A stretch of DNA of 64,000 nucleotides from Candidatus Neomarinimicrobiota bacterium (GTDB lineage: Bacteria > Fidelibacterota > UBA2242 > B5-G15): the NCBI GenBank assembly GCA_017656425.1, contig JACDNV010000008.1, forward strand, positions 84,998 through 148,997, read 5' to 3'. Numbering within the stretch: position 1 is the first letter of the stretch; the number at the start of each line of letters is the position of its first letter. The notes under the pieces are model-generated. The model had not been told where the DNA came from. It ran no database searches and worked only from the letters and a program-made list of their open reading frames with translations. Below, piece by piece: positions 26,152-37,216 of the stretch. A program made the translations under genes and the position numbers.

Positions 26152-27495
26152 TTATTTGACAGTTGCTTCTTTTATCTCTTCCTTTTCTTTTTCTACTTCT
26201 TTCAGGTCAGGCCAGAATTTTTTAATCAGTTCAGTTCTGAGTCCTGTCTCTTCGGGTTTGAAACATTCTGCCAGTATTTTCCATCCAAGATCGAGTGCTT
26301 CCTCAAGAGGTATATTTACTGATAAGTCCATCATTTTTTGTTCGAACAGCTTACCATATTTTAAGAGTTTTTTATCCCAATCAGTCATTCGGAATCCCAT
26401 TGCTCTTTTTTCTTCTGTTTCTAAGTACTGAGCATAGAGCTGGATCATTCCGTCCATTATAGCTCTATGGTCTTCACGAGTTGCTGCATTGACGTTTTGC
26501 TTTAGTCGACTTAATGAACCAAATGGTTCGATTCTCCCATTCCTTAGATAAAACTGTCCTTCTGTAATATAACCTGTATTGTCAGGCACAGGATGAGTTA
26601 CATCATCGCCGGGCATCGTGGTAACTGCAAGGATTGTTACTGAGCCCGCTCCCTCAAAGTCAACGGCTTTTTCATATCTGGCTGCAAGCTGGCTATAAAG
26701 ATCGCCAGGATATCCCCTATTTGAAGGTACCTGCTCCATTGTAATTGCAATTTCTTTTAGCGCATCTGCAAAGTTTGTCATATCAGTGAGTAGGACAAGT
26801 ACATCTTTTCCTTTTAGAGCAAACTTTTCAGCAACAGCGAGGCAGAGATCCGGAACCATTAAACCTTCAACTATTGGGTCAGAAGCTGTGTGTATGAAAA
26901 ATATTGACCTGAAGAGTGCACCACCTTCCTCAAGTGTATTTCTAAAGTACATATATTCATCGTACTTTAATCCAATACCGCCGAGTATGATCATGTCCAC
27001 TTCTGCCTGGAGTGCTATTCTCGCTAAAAGTTGGTTATATGGTTCACCTGATACAGAGAATATAGGGAGCTTTTGAGATACTACAAGAGAATTGAAAACA
27101 TCAATCATGGGTATATTTGTCCTGATCATCCTGCGTGGAATTATTCTTTTTGCCGGGTTGACTGGTGGACCTGCTACCGGGATGAGCAAATCAGTTAAAG
27201 CAGGACCATTATCCCTGGGCATACCGCTTCCGTCGAAGATTCTACCCAGCATATTGTCGGAGAAAGTAACCAGCATAGGATGTCCAAGAAATCTTACTTC
27301 ATCGTTTGTTGTGATACCCTGACTTCCAGCAAATACCTGTAAGTAGACAATGTCACCGTCAATTTTAATAACCTGTGCAAGCGACTTCCCTCGCTGAGTT
27401 GTTATTTCAGCCAGCTCCTCATAGGCTACACCTGTAGCCTTCAATGATATGACGTTACCTGTTATGCTTAATATTTTGTTATATACTCTCTTCAT
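26152..27495 (-). CDS. ntpB: V-type ATPase subunit B
   Basis: 447 residues, the non-catalytic nucleotide-site subunit of the A3B3 head. The beta-barrel start is [20 protein letters not shown]. The degenerate P-loop region reads [18 protein letters not shown], where a functional Walker A is absent, as expected for B. Further family stretches are [35 protein letters not shown] (in part) and the [18 protein letters not shown] region. The start codon lies 17 bp inside the 3' end of the A-subunit gene, which suggests coupled 1:1 synthesis. C-terminal 20 residues are Lys/Glu-rich. Confidence 0.94.
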   Translation of the reverse strand: MKRVYNKILSITGNVISLKATGVAYEELAEITTQRGKSLAQVIKIDGDIVYLQVFAGSQGITTNDEVRFLGHPMLVTFSDNMLGRIFDGSGMPRDNGPALTDLLIPVAGPPVNPAKRIIPRRMIRTNIPMIDVFNSLVVSQKLPIFSVSGEPYNQLLARIALQAEVDMIILGGIGLKYDEYMYFRNTLEEGGALFRSIFFIHTASDPIVEGLMVPDLCLAVAEKFALKGKDVLVLLTDMTNFADALKEIAITMEQVPSNRGYPGDLYSQLAARYEKAVDFEGAGSVTILAVTTMPGDDVTHPVPDNTGYITEGQFYLRNGRIEPFGSLSRLKQNVNAATREDHRAIMDGMIQLYAQYLETEEKRAMGFRMTDWDKKLLKYGKLFEQKMMDLSVNIPLEEALDLGWKILAECFKPEETGLRTELIKKFWPDLKEVEKEKEEIKEATVK

Positions 27496-29227
27496 TTTTA
27501 GTATATTCCTCTACAAGTTGTTTAATAGATTTCTCCTGTTTATTGAATTCATCAGTGTCCATCTTAATATAGTTCCAGTCAATAAATGACTGGCGAAGTT
27601 TATAGAAGAAATCACGTGCTTGATTCTTATCTTTGAAATTGTAATCTCTTTTTAAAATATCATATACTACATCGAATACATATTTTTGTCTTTCAGGGGA
27701 AGATGCAGCGTCCACTTCATCAAATGCATTTTGTTGTAAATAGACAGCGTCAAGGAATTCAGATTTTAAATAAATTACAAAGTCCTCAAGGGATGTACCT
27801 TCCTCCCCAACTACAAGCATCATTTGATGGATTTCATTACCTTTGAATAAAATGCCTCTTGCATATTCAATTTTTTCTTTTTCTATAAAACTTCTATACT
27901 TTGACCAGCTTTCAAGAGGGTGTATCGATGGGAAACGTCGAGCATTTGCTCTCTCCCTTGAGAGCCCGTGGAATGCACCAACTACTTTTAGCGTTGCCTG
28001 TGTCACAGGTTCTTCAAAATTACCTCCAGCAGGGCTTACTGTGCCTCCGATGGTTAAGCTCCCGAGTCTTCCATCATAGAGTCTAACAAGCCCGGCTCTT
28101 TCATAGAATTGTGCTATTCTTGATTCCAGATATGCTGGAAACGCCTCTTCGCCGGGGATTTCCTCCAATCGACCTGATACCTCTCGCATTGCCTGAGCCC
28201 AGCGAGATGTCGAGTCCGCAAGAAGGAGCACATTTAATCCCATCTGCCTGTAATATTCACCAATTGTGGTTGCTGTATAAACAGAGGCTTCTCTTGCAGC
28301 AACGGGCATAGAACTGGTGTTGCATATTATTACCGTTCTTTCCATCAGAGATCTACCAGTACGAGGGTCATTAAGCTCGGGGTATTCTCTTAAAATTTCT
28401 ACAACTTCCCCAGCGCGTTCTCCGCATGCAGCAATTATGACTACATCAGCTTCTGCATGTCTTGATGTGATATGTTGTAATACTGTCTTGCCGGCACCAA
28501 ATGGACCTGGAATACAATATGTTCCCCCTCTTGCAATAGGGAAAAAGGTGTCAATAATTCTTACTTTTGTAACCAATGGTTCAGTAGGGACTAATTTCTC
28601 TTTATAGGCTTTTATCGGTATCTTAACAGGCCAAGAGAAATGCATGGTAATTTCAATTTCTCTTCCCCTTTCATCCTCAATTATAGCTACAATATCTTTA
28701 ACTTTATATATGCCCTTTTTAACAATATGTTTTATCTTGTATTCCTTATGTAGATAAAAGGGGACAAATATGTAATGTTTGAAAATACCTTCAGGTACCC
28801 AGCCTACAGCGATACCGCCTGTTACTGTATCACCGACTTTTACGGTAGGAGTAAATTCCCATTCACTTTGGTAATCAAGGGGATTTTCCATAGCACCACG
28901 AACCAGAAAAAATCCATGTTTATCCGCAAGAGCATTTAGAGGGTTTTGCAAACCATCGTAAACCTTTGTTAGGATTCCCGGACCCAAATCCACAGATAGC
29001 ATTTCTCCTGTGAATTCAACGGTATCTCCAATTCTTAACCCCTTTGTGCTTTCGAAAACCTGCATAAAGGCTCTATTGCCAGCTACTCGAATCACTTCAG
29101 ATTTTAGGCTTTCTTTTTCTGTAGTGATGGCATAACCAACTTCATTTTGCATTATCTCGCCATCTACTTCCACGGCAATCATATTGCCTGTTATACCCGC
29201 TATTTTTCCAATTTTTACTTTACTCAT
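27479..29227 (-). CDS. ntpA: V-type ATPase subunit A (catalytic)
   Basis: 582 residues, the ATP-hydrolysing or ATP-making subunit. The Walker A motif is GPFGAGKT, preceded by [11 protein letters not shown]; the catalytic glutamate region reads [18 protein letters not shown], and Walker [24 protein letters not shown] bulge (non-homologous) region of V/A-type A subunits is present around residues 110-200 ([12 protein letters not shown] and following). It overlaps the DUF2764 gene upstream by 8 bp and subunit B downstream by 17 bp. The Cys within the [11 protein letters not shown] region is usual in eukaryotic V-ATPase too. Length is typical of bacterial A subunits. Confidence 0.95.
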   Translation of the reverse strand: MSKVKIGKIAGITGNMIAVEVDGEIMQNEVGYAITTEKESLKSEVIRVAGNRAFMQVFESTKGLRIGDTVEFTGEMLSVDLGPGILTKVYDGLQNPLNALADKHGFFLVRGAMENPLDYQSEWEFTPTVKVGDTVTGGIAVGWVPEGIFKHYIFVPFYLHKEYKIKHIVKKGIYKVKDIVAIIEDERGREIEITMHFSWPVKIPIKAYKEKLVPTEPLVTKVRIIDTFFPIARGGTYCIPGPFGAGKTVLQHITSRHAEADVVIIAACGERAGEVVEILREYPELNDPRTGRSLMERTVIICNTSSMPVAAREASVYTATTIGEYYRQMGLNVLLLADSTSRWAQAMREVSGRLEEIPGEEAFPAYLESRIAQFYERAGLVRLYDGRLGSLTIGGTVSPAGGNFEEPVTQATLKVVGAFHGLSRERANARRFPSIHPLESWSKYRSFIEKEKIEYARGILFKGNEIHQMMLVVGEEGTSLEDFVIYLKSEFLDAVYLQQNAFDEVDAASSPERQKYVFDVVYDILKRDYNFKDKNQARDFFYKLRQSFIDWNYIKMDTDEFNKQEKSIKQLVEEYTKNEESI

Positions 29228-29720
29228 AGTTCACTTCACATGTTTGTTTGAATTTTTCAAAACCTTTCTCTTTGTTAAAGGTGAACAATCGTTCAAGTAT
29301 TTGAAGCTTTAGTAAATAAGTTATTAGCTTTTCCAGATCAAAATGATGATCTATCTCAAGCTCATCAATAAAATCCCATCTTGCTTTCATTAGTGCTTTT
29401 TCTATTTCAAGTGGAGTTGATTCTCTCAGAATTCCAGAAGGGACATACTTGGTCTTGTATTCTTGTGACATCTTCTTCGCTCTTCGATAATTTGCCATAT
29501 CCAGGCGTAGTTCATATTCAAATTGTTTGTACTTTTTTACTATTTCAGGATCATACGGTTTTATCTGGTACTCATTGATATTTATGCTTTTTAAAACGTT
29601 ATAATCCTTATTTGATAGCCATTTTAAACCTTCGTTGAAGAACAATTCAATATTCATATATGTTTCTTTATCGAAATGTAAATAAGGTAATTGTGCTACA
29701 AAATAGTAGTATTTATCCAT
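29220..29720 (-). CDS. DUF2764-type protein of V-ATPase operon
   Basis: 166 residues, helical, with no membrane segment. It begins MDKYYYFVAQLPYLHF, the usual start of DUF2764 proteins found between subunits E and A in V-ATPase operons of Chlamydiae, spirochaetes and some FCB bacteria. Further on KARWDFIDELEIDHHFDLE is a recognisable stretch. Its position where subunit C would be encoded in other bacteria suggests it replaces C as the link between shaft and ring; that is inference. It starts one base after subunit E ends and overlaps subunit A by 8 bp, so it is strictly co-transcribed. Confidence 0.8.
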   Translation of the reverse strand: MDKYYYFVAQLPYLHFDKETYMNIELFFNEGLKWLSNKDYNVLKSININEYQIKPYDPEIVKKYKQFEYELRLDMANYRRAKKMSQEYKTKYVPSGILRESTPLEIEKALMKARWDFIDELEIDHHFDLEKLITYLLKLQILERLFTFNKEKGFEKFKQTCEVNYE

Positions 29721-30314
29721 TTATTTCTCAAGCAATTCTCTAACGGTTGGTGTCAAATAGTTTTTTAGTATTTCTGCCAATGTCTCATCGGTAAAGTCAT
29801 AATATAGGTTTTCACCTTTGATCCCGATCTTGAATCCAGCAGTGATTGTTGGATCTGGCTTTATTGTCACGGTATTTTTCAGGTCCTTTTTTATTTTTAA
29901 TGTTACCATGTCCCGAATTTTTTTTGCTTCATCCTGGCTGACAATTACATCAATGCTTTGATCTTTTACCCAGCTCTCTACTATTTTTATAATGATAGAA
30001 GAGATCAAGTCCGGTTTCAGACTGCTGGAAATTTCGCGTTGTAACGTTTTTCCAAATAATTCCATTATTTTTTCTCTGGTGGAGAGTATGGTATCTCTGG
30101 CTGCCTGCTTGATTGAGGATTCAGCATTTTTGTATAACTTCTCAGATTCAGTATTAGCATTTTCTATGATCTTTTCAGCTTCTTTTTTTGCTTTTTCAAT
30201 AATTGAATTGGCGTTAGCTTTTGCTTCAGCTATTATTTTTTCTTTTTCTCTTTCAGCTTCCTCAATACCATCCTTCTTTATTTTCTCTAATAGTGAATCT
30301 AGTTTTACTTCCAT
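29721..30314 (-). CDS. ntpE: V-type ATPase subunit E (peripheral stalk)
   Basis: 197 residues. The N-terminal ~100 residues are a long Lys/Glu/Ala coiled coil (EEAEREKEKIIAEAKANAN and on), which forms the stalk with a partner helix; the C-terminal globular part contains TVTIKPDPTITAGFKIG, typical of E subunits. First gene of the operon. The divergent gap up to 30558 probably holds its promoter, although I cannot pick one. No separate G/H stalk subunit gene is visible in this window. Confidence 0.88.
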   Translation of the reverse strand: MEVKLDSLLEKIKKDGIEEAEREKEKIIAEAKANANSIIEKAKKEAEKIIENANTESEKLYKNAESSIKQAARDTILSTREKIMELFGKTLQREISSSLKPDLISSIIIKIVESWVKDQSIDVIVSQDEAKKIRDMVTLKIKKDLKNTVTIKPDPTITAGFKIGIKGENLYYDFTDETLAEILKNYLTPTVRELLEK

Positions 30315-30558
30315 TTATTTTCTCCTGCTAGGTTTTCAAGGACAGCGTGAAATATACTTTTTTTTAATTGGTTAGTCAAGATAAAGTAATTGAATGAGCA
30401 TTTTATTCTTTAAAATGAAATTTAATAATTTCAATTATCTTAATTGAATATAACAACTACATATATCTGATATGAATTTTGTTGCTTTAAAATTATTTTT
30501 TTTAAATTAAAAATAAATTGAATGATGTAATGAATATCAAATAATCGAAGGGTTTTAT

Positions 30559-31458
30559 ATGAAAAAGAAGAAATGTATACTTTTGGTTTTATTTTCGACT
30601 ATTTTGCTTTTTAGTTGTGCTAACTATGTGCCTCTTAAATATGTGCCTATTAGAAGGGAATCTTATACATATTCGGCAACATCAATACCATTGAATGTCG
30701 TTGATAATGGAATTATACTCAGGAAGGGAGATGTTTATATTAGTGGTGGAGTTCAGAAGAAGTTTGGTAATACAAAAGTCACAAGAATGGATTCTGGGAT
30801 TATATATACAGACACCACTTCGATTTATAATGTAAGTCACTTCTATATATACAACCTTCTATGGTTGGCAAATTTGGAAATGGGAGCTGGATTAAATGAT
30901 TATATATCAGTTGGAATGAATATCACCGGCGCCTTTGGTAAATATGTGATACCCAAAAGAGTATATAGATATCATTTGAAGGAGAATTTGATATGGTCTG
31001 ATGGTTTTGTAAGGGTAAATTTACCGTTAGGAAAATTTAATATGGTTATGAGATATGATAGGATAGGAAGTATGGCTTCCGGTTATAATGAAATAGTGAC
31101 AGAATATAAAGTAATTAATGATGAGGATTCCAGTGAAGTTTTTGTTGAGGAATCGGAAGCTTATGGATTTAGAACTTTTGATGTTGGTGAAAATGCTACT
31201 TTTGTGATAATGTACAGAAAATATATTAATTTGTCTTATTTTGTAGGTTTTCAAATAAGAAAAGTGACAGTGGAAAAAAATTTGCTGTTTGAAAATAAAA
31301 AAATTAGTAACGCTTTTAATATTTATTTGGGTTCAAATATAGGGCTAAAGAATGGCATTGTATTATCGCCTTATATAACATACTCAATAATGGAAATGGA
31401 CTTATTCCCTAAGATATATTATAATGTTGGTTTTAAATTTACTTTTTTAAATAAATAA
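30559..31458 (+). CDS. Lipoprotein with beta-barrel-like body, function unknown
   Basis: 299 residues. Basic start MKKKKC, hydrophobic stretch and lipobox LLFSC give a probable lipoprotein. The rest alternates short amphipathic strands (for example LWLANLEMGAGLNDYISVGM, KIYYNVGFKFTFLNK) ending in Phe, the pattern of outer-membrane barrels. I recognise no family. It is divergent from the V-ATPase operon and 13 bp upstream of another envelope gene on the same strand, so the two probably form an operon. Conceivably the pair assemble together in the outer membrane, but nothing shows this directly. Confidence 0.6.
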   Translation: MKKKKCILLVLFSTILLFSCANYVPLKYVPIRRESYTYSATSIPLNVVDNGIILRKGDVYISGGVQKKFGNTKVTRMDSGIIYTDTTSIYNVSHFYIYNLLWLANLEMGAGLNDYISVGMNITGAFGKYVIPKRVYRYHLKENLIWSDGFVRVNLPLGKFNMVMRYDRIGSMASGYNEIVTEYKVINDEDSSEVFVEESEAYGFRTFDVGENATFVIMYRKYINLSYFVGFQIRKVTVEKNLLFENKKISNAFNIYLGSNIGLKNGIVLSPYITYSIMEMDLFPKIYYNVGFKFTFLNK

Positions 31459-31471
31459 GAAAGAGTAAAAA

Positions 31472-33283
31472 ATGAAAAGATGCAACATATTGCTCACGTT
31501 ATTTTTGCTATATGTATTCATTTTTCAACTTAATGCGCAAGATTGGTTGAATATTTCCATATCACCCACATTTAATGGAATGGGGGAAGTGGGTTGTTCT
31601 CTGCCATCGAGTGATATATTTTCATATGTGTTTAATCCGGCGAATGGTTTGTACGATATGGAGGGATTGTCCATTGGGTTCAATTCTATGAATTCCCTAG
31701 AGATAGAAAATGTTCATTTAAGAAATAATTTTATAAGTTTTTCCTTTAATAATCCCGGGAAAAGTCGAACTTTAAGCTTGAATGTTGGGAAAAATGTATT
31801 TGATTTTGATGAAGTTCAATTAAGACAGTATTATAAAGATAATGAATCCGGGTACGAAACAGATAGTTTTAATGATTATTCCTTACATTCAAATACTATT
31901 AATGCGAGTTATCTGACTGCAATTAAAAAGAATTACTTACATCTTCTGCTAAGTATCAGTGTAACTGGAAAATTTGTTGATGAAAGTCTGAAGAATTACC
32001 GAACAATAAAATCAAAACTCATGGATTTAGGACTTATAGTAACTCTGCCCTTTGGTTTTTCTAGTGAGCAAAGTTATTTTAAATATGATTTTTGGATTTC
32101 GTTTGGTTACAGCTTGTGCAATATTGGTTTAGATAGAAAATCCTTAAGTCCTTCATATAGTTTAGAAAAAGTTCCCTACCCTTTAATTGGAAGATTGGGT
32201 ACATCGTTCACATTTGATATTTTAACAAGGGATAACTGGAAAATCTTTGAGTTAAAAGGAGCAAGGGAAGGTAAAGACAGTTTTGTTGAATTCTTTGGCA
32301 ATGATGGGGAGGATAACTACGAATATCAGTTGGTTTTTGGTGATATTGACTTTCTTAGAAATGTTATAAGATCAAAGCCAGATTATTTAGTTACTGTCAT
32401 GAGGGGATACGAGATAGGATTTTTTGAAACCTTTTATTTTCGGGCGGGGAGAAGAATTGACTTATATAATGGATATGATATAAATGAAACAGGATATGGA
32501 ATAAACAGTAAAGGTATTTTTTATTTAATGAATATATTGACTGGTTATGGTCTTTTTAAAAAAGTTGCAGAGAATATAGAATTGAGGTATAACGAATCAT
32601 GGTGGGCAAATGTTGGTAATTCTGAATCCATGGAATATGATGGTATCAGATTTAAATCTTATACACTTAATTTAAAAAATTTGAATAGAATCGGGTTTAA
32701 AAATACCGGCTTAAAAAAATATGCGGAAGGAAAAGTTGTTAATAATGATTTACGGCTATTTGTTGGTTTGAATAGATATCTACATCGTTTTGGTGAGTAT
32801 ATGTTCCGTTTATCTGAATTGATTTACTTTTACAAACAAAATGCAAAATACATTTCATCCTTTAGTCTTGGAATCGAAAAAACCGTTAACTTTTTAAATC
32901 TCGGGTTAGCTTTCCATAATAGCGGTTTTATTTTAGAGCATGATCCTGACGAATTAAAGGTATCAATCTTTATGCCTGAAGTGGAGTTTTATACGTTGTT
33001 GAGAATAAATCTGTTTGAAAATTATTATTTATCTGCAGGAGCAGGGTGTTTTAAAGAACTGGTTTTATGGATAAAAGGAAAAAGAGTAGGAGAAAAGAAA
33101 AAGTATTGTTTGCTTCAGGATTATGAATTCTGGGGTTCGAGTTTTATCTTTGGATTAAATTATGAATTGAACGATAAATGCACTATAAGATTAAGCTGGA
33201 GAGAAAGTAAAAGGCGTTTACATCAATTAGAGAGTCTTAAGGGGAAAGGGGGCGTGTCTATTATTTTATTGATGAAATTTTAG
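31472..33283 (+). CDS. Outer-membrane protein of PorV-like type, function unknown
   Basis: 603 residues, larger than usual PorV/PorQ proteins (about 350). Signal peptide ends FQLNA|QDWLN, with Gln after the cleavage site. The N-terminal motif FNGMGEVGCSLPSSDIFSYVFNPANGLYDME matches the 'gain of Asn-Pro-Ala' feature of the PorV/UPF0164 group. The remainder consists of strands and loops; an insert around residues 250-330 is rich in charged residues. The last strand reads GGVSIILLMKF, ending in Phe as expected for BAM substrates. Located 13 bp downstream of the lipoprotein above. What it transports or holds is unknown. Confidence 0.55.
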   Translation: MKRCNILLTLFLLYVFIFQLNAQDWLNISISPTFNGMGEVGCSLPSSDIFSYVFNPANGLYDMEGLSIGFNSMNSLEIENVHLRNNFISFSFNNPGKSRTLSLNVGKNVFDFDEVQLRQYYKDNESGYETDSFNDYSLHSNTINASYLTAIKKNYLHLLLSISVTGKFVDESLKNYRTIKSKLMDLGLIVTLPFGFSSEQSYFKYDFWISFGYSLCNIGLDRKSLSPSYSLEKVPYPLIGRLGTSFTFDILTRDNWKIFELKGAREGKDSFVEFFGNDGEDNYEYQLVFGDIDFLRNVIRSKPDYLVTVMRGYEIGFFETFYFRAGRRIDLYNGYDINETGYGINSKGIFYLMNILTGYGLFKKVAENIELRYNESWWANVGNSESMEYDGIRFKSYTLNLKNLNRIGFKNTGLKKYAEGKVVNNDLRLFVGLNRYLHRFGEYMFRLSELIYFYKQNAKYISSFSLGIEKTVNFLNLGLAFHNSGFILEHDPDELKVSIFMPEVEFYTLLRINLFENYYLSAGAGCFKELVLWIKGKRVGEKKKYCLLQDYEFWGSSFIFGLNYELNDKCTIRLSWRESKRRLHQLESLKGKGGVSIILLMKF

Positions 33284-33408
33284 TTTCACCTCGATATGAA
33301 TTTTCTCCGGAGGCTTTAAATCGTAGTTCTACTATAAAAAATACCTTAATTATTTTAAAATAAGTTTTAAATTTGTGTGCGTCTTTGAAAGATTAAGGTA
33401 ATTGAAAA

Positions 33409-33837
33409 ATGAGAGAAAGAAGAGCGGCAAGAGAATTAGTATTACAATCTTTGTATGCTCAGGAATTATCGGAAGATCCGGTGCAGACAGTTGAAGAATA
33501 TATAATAAATCAGTCTGATCTTTCGGAAGAGCTCAAGGAGTTTGCACGTGAGCTTTTCAAGAAAGCGGCAACTAATAAAGAAGAGTTAGATAAGTATATT
33601 AAAGAGAAGTCATTGAATTGGGAATTTGATAGGATAGCGGTTGTAGATAGATTAATCATGCGAATGGCTATTTGTGAATTTTTATATTTTGATGATATAC
33701 CCCCGAAAGTCTCAATAGCAGAGGCAATAGAAATAGCAAAAAAATATTCTACGGATAATAGTAGTGCTTTTGTAAATGGTATCCTTGATGCTATACTGCG
33801 AACTTTAATCGAGCATGGCTTAATAGAAAAGGTATAG
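33409..33837 (+). CDS. nusB: Transcription antitermination factor NusB
   Basis: 142 residues, all-helical. It begins MRERRAARELVLQSLYAQEL, the standard NusB opening with the Arg-rich RNA-binding motif, and has LNWEFDRIAVVDRLIMRMAICEF and IPPKVSIAEAIEIAKKYS, TDNSSAFVNGILD typical of the family. NusB binds boxA RNA with S10 and is needed for rRNA antitermination. It precedes secA by about 80 bp; ribosomal RNA begins at the far end of the window, too far to be an operon partner. No unusual features. Confidence 0.96.
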   Translation: MRERRAARELVLQSLYAQELSEDPVQTVEEYIINQSDLSEELKEFARELFKKAATNKEELDKYIKEKSLNWEFDRIAVVDRLIMRMAICEFLYFDDIPPKVSIAEAIEIAKKYSTDNSSAFVNGILDAILRTLIEHGLIEKV

Positions 33838-33923
33838 CTCTTGTCGTGATTTTATTATAAGTGTAGAACATTATATTCTAAGATAAGTTTAATCCAACTG
33901 AGGATTAAGTAAAGGTATTGATT

Positions 33924-36900
33924 ATGGGGTTTTTAAGTCTATTAACAAAAATTTTTGGTACCTCCAATGAGAGGGAGTTAAAAAAGCTGTATCCAATTGT
34001 AGAAAAAATAAACGAAATATATAAGTCCTTGTCAAATGTACCAATTGAGAAGCTTCGTCAGAGAACTGAAGAATTTAAACAGATGATAAAGAATGCAAGA
34101 GAAGAAGCTGAAAAATCAATTGAAAAAGATGATATTACAGAAGAGGAAAGAAAGAAGATAATTTTCAAAGCAGAACAAAGTGTACTTGATGAGATCTTGC
34201 CTGAAGCTTTTGCAATGGTCAAAGAGGTATGCAGGAGGCTGGTTGGTCAAGAGTGGACTGTTGTCGGACAGAAAACAACCTGGAATATGATCCCTTTTGA
34301 TGTGCAGTTGATGGGTGCCATAGTTTTGCATCAGGGTAAAATAGCAGAGATGAAGACAGGCGAAGGTAAGACGTTGGTAGCTACAATGCCAGCTTATCTG
34401 AATGCTCTGACTGGGAGGGGTGTCCATATTGTTACAGTTAATGATTATCTAGCCCAGCGAGATAGTGAATGGATGGGTATGATTTATAAAGAGCTGGGTT
34501 TAACAGTGGGTTGTATTTTAAATAGTATGAATACTGAGGAAAGAAAGGCAGCGTATAATTGCGATATTACCTATGGTACCAATAATGAATTTGGATTCGA
34601 TTATTTGAGAGATAATATGGCTTTATCTCCTGATGATCAGGTTCAGCGGGGGCATTATTATGCAATAGTTGATGAGGTTGATAGTGTCCTGATTGATGAA
34701 GCAAGGACACCTCTTATTATATCAGGGCCTGTTTCAAGCACCAGGAACCAGGTCTTTAAGGAACTTAATCCAGCTGTTTCTAGACTTGTCAGATTACAGA
34801 TGGAAACCATCACAAAGATGCTGTCAACAGTTCCTGATGATCCAGGAAAAGTAACAGATGAAAAAGAAATAGCGAGAACTCTTTTTATTGCATCCCAAGG
34901 TATGCCGAAGCATAGAAGACTTAGAAGACTTCTTGAGGAGCCTTATTATCAGAAGGCGCTTCAGGAGGGAGAAAAAGAGTATCTACTACTTACAAGTTCG
35001 AAAACCGGATCATCGATAAGCCAGGATGAATATTTCAAAGATCTTTATTATTTTATAGAGGAGAAACAAAATACAATAACTTTGACCAGCAAAGGCGAAG
35101 AAAAGCTTGCTTCATTTCTTGGTATATCTGTAGATGAGCTTGTAATCCCGGATATAGGTGAGGAGTTTGCGAAAATTGATAATGATGAATCTCTATCTCC
35201 GAAAGAAATAGAGATGAGGAAGCTAGAGATTGACAGAAGGCATTCAGAAATATCAGAGAGATATCATAATATTTCCCAGCTTCTCCGTGCCTACACACTT
35301 TTTGAAAAGGATGTAGAGTATGTTGTCCAAGATGGAAAAGTTTTAATTGTAGATGAGTTTACAGGCAGAATTTTACCTGGTAGAAGATATAGTGATGGAT
35401 TGCATCAGGCAATTGAGGCTAAAGAGGGTGTCAAGATTGAGGAAGAAACACAAACATTTGCTACTATTACTTTGCAAAATTATTTCAGAATGTACGAAAA
35501 GCTTGCTGGTATGACAGGAACAGCTGAAACGGAGGCGCAGGAATTTCATGATATTTATAAGCTGGATGTCGTTGTTATACCAACGAATAAACCATGCATC
35601 AGGATAGATTACGATGATCAAGTTTATAAGACAAAGCGCGAAAAATACAACGCAATCATAAAAGAGATAGAGGAGTGCCATAGAAAAGGACGGCCTGTTC
35701 TCGTTGGGACTATCAGTGTTGAAGTTTCGGAGACACTCTCAAGGATGTTAAAACGTAGAGGAATACCCCATAATGTACTAAACGCGAAGCATCACAAAAG
35801 GGAGGCAGAGATTGTTGCCAGGGCTGGTGAGCGTGGTGCTGTAACTATTGCTACAAATATGGCGGGTAGAGGAACTGATATAAAGCTTGGTAAGGGAGTA
35901 AAGGAACTCGGAGGATTACATATAGTCGGTACAGAAAGGCACGAGGCAAGAAGAATAGATTTACAATTGAGAGGTCGAGCCGGGAGACAGGGTGACCCTG
36001 GTTCATCAAGGTTCTTTTTATCTCTTGAAGATGATTTAATGAGATTATTTGGAAGTGAAAGAATAGCCTCGATAATGGACAGATTGGGTGTAGAAGAAGG
36101 TCAGGTTATAACTCACCCTATGATAACTCGATCTATTGAAAGGGCACAGAAAAGAGTTGAGGCAAGAAATTATTATATAAGAAAACGGCTGCTGGAATTT
36201 GATGATGTTTTAAATCAACAAAGAGAGGTTATTTATAAGAGAAGAAATTTTGTACTCAGGAATGATAACTTAAAAGAATTGCTTTTCGAAATGTTGGAAG
36301 ATTGGATTGATGCAATTATAGAGAAATATACCCATAAGAGGGAGCACCCTGAAGATTGGGATTGGATTGGTTTAAAGGGTGAGGTATTCAACATCCTTGG
36401 TATAAACATAGAGATGGAAGAATTACAGGAATATTCTATATCTGAGTTGAAGCGTTTAATTATTGAGAAAGCGGTAAAATATTATGATCACCGAGAGCAG
36501 TTAATTGGCAATGAAAATATGAGATTACTTGAAAAATTCGTGATATTACGAACCATTGATGATAAATGGAAGGATCATTTATACTTTATGGATCAATTGA
36601 GGGAAGGGATTAATTGGCGGGCCTATGCTCAGAAAGACCCTCTCCTGGAATACAAAGCGGAGGGTTTTAACGCCTTTGTTGAAATGCTGGATGAGATTAA
36701 TAGAGAGTCACTGAGATTGTGCTTTAGGGTGCAGATTGCTGTACCGGAGGAGGAGCGAAGGGTAAGGAGGCCGGCTCCTTACCGTACTGTGCATGAGGAT
36801 TCAATAGGGCTTGGCTTCATGGTGCCTGCGCGTGAAGTGCCTTCTCCTCCTTCAAATGCAGAATTCCGTCCGGGCGGTCCAACGGAGTCTCCGAGGGGAG

Positions 36901-36995
36901 TTCCCGTAAGGGTTACCCGAAAGGTTGGGCGTAATGATCCCTGCCCATGTGGAAGTGGGAAAAAGTATAAGAAATGCTGTGGGAGAAATTTGTAG
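33924..36995 (+). CDS. secA: Preprotein translocase ATPase SecA
   Basis: 1,023 residues from ATG 33924 (AAAGG 9 bases upstream); TTG 33918 is an alternative. SecA drives Sec export, which T9SS cargo needs first. Motor motifs: MKTGEGKTLVA (Walker A), VDEVDSVLIDEARTPLIISGP, GTERHEARRIDLQLRGRAGRQGDPGSS (in part), and KWKDHLYFMDQLR in the helical scaffold. About 100 extra residues lie between ISGP and the LRAYTLFEKDVEYVV region, an insertion commonly seen in FCB-group SecA. The C-terminus has a Pro/Arg-rich linker then DPCPCGSGKKYKKCCG, the zinc-binding SecB/ribosome-contact motif. Confidence 0.97.
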   Translation: MGFLSLLTKIFGTSNERELKKLYPIVEKINEIYKSLSNVPIEKLRQRTEEFKQMIKNAREEAEKSIEKDDITEEERKKIIFKAEQSVLDEILPEAFAMVKEVCRRLVGQEWTVVGQKTTWNMIPFDVQLMGAIVLHQGKIAEMKTGEGKTLVATMPAYLNALTGRGVHIVTVNDYLAQRDSEWMGMIYKELGLTVGCILNSMNTEERKAAYNCDITYGTNNEFGFDYLRDNMALSPDDQVQRGHYYAIVDEVDSVLIDEARTPLIISGPVSSTRNQVFKELNPAVSRLVRLQMETITKMLSTVPDDPGKVTDEKEIARTLFIASQGMPKHRRLRRLLEEPYYQKALQEGEKEYLLLTSSKTGSSISQDEYFKDLYYFIEEKQNTITLTSKGEEKLASFLGISVDELVIPDIGEEFAKIDNDESLSPKEIEMRKLEIDRRHSEISERYHNISQLLRAYTLFEKDVEYVVQDGKVLIVDEFTGRILPGRRYSDGLHQAIEAKEGVKIEEETQTFATITLQNYFRMYEKLAGMTGTAETEAQEFHDIYKLDVVVIPTNKPCIRIDYDDQVYKTKREKYNAIIKEIEECHRKGRPVLVGTISVEVSETLSRMLKRRGIPHNVLNAKHHKREAEIVARAGERGAVTIATNMAGRGTDIKLGKGVKELGGLHIVGTERHEARRIDLQLRGRAGRQGDPGSSRFFLSLEDDLMRLFGSERIASIMDRLGVEEGQVITHPMITRSIERAQKRVEARNYYIRKRLLEFDDVLNQQREVIYKRRNFVLRNDNLKELLFEMLEDWIDAIIEKYTHKREHPEDWDWIGLKGEVFNILGINIEMEELQEYSISELKRLIIEKAVKYYDHREQLIGNENMRLLEKFVILRTIDDKWKDHLYFMDQLREGINWRAYAQKDPLLEYKAEGFNAFVEMLDEINRESLRLCFRVQIAVPEEERRVRRPAPYRTVHEDSIGLGFMVPAREVPSPPSNAEFRPGGPTESPRGVPVRVTRKVGRNDPCPCGSGKKYKKCCGRNL

Positions 36996-37216
36996 ATTAC
37001 TTCAGTAGCTGGGCAAAGACTGGTTTCTTTCCATCTGTCATTGGGGATAATCCGAGATATTCTTTAAATGTTTCTTTTTAAGCGGTCTATCTCTTGGTGT
37101 TTTGGTAATGTTTTTTGGCTTTCCCTTGTTGAGGGGTTGGTCTAGTTTGCCCTTCTTGGTTATTTAAACAGGTTTGTCTAAACTTTTTAATGGTTGTTGA
37201 AAAGAGTGGAAATGGA

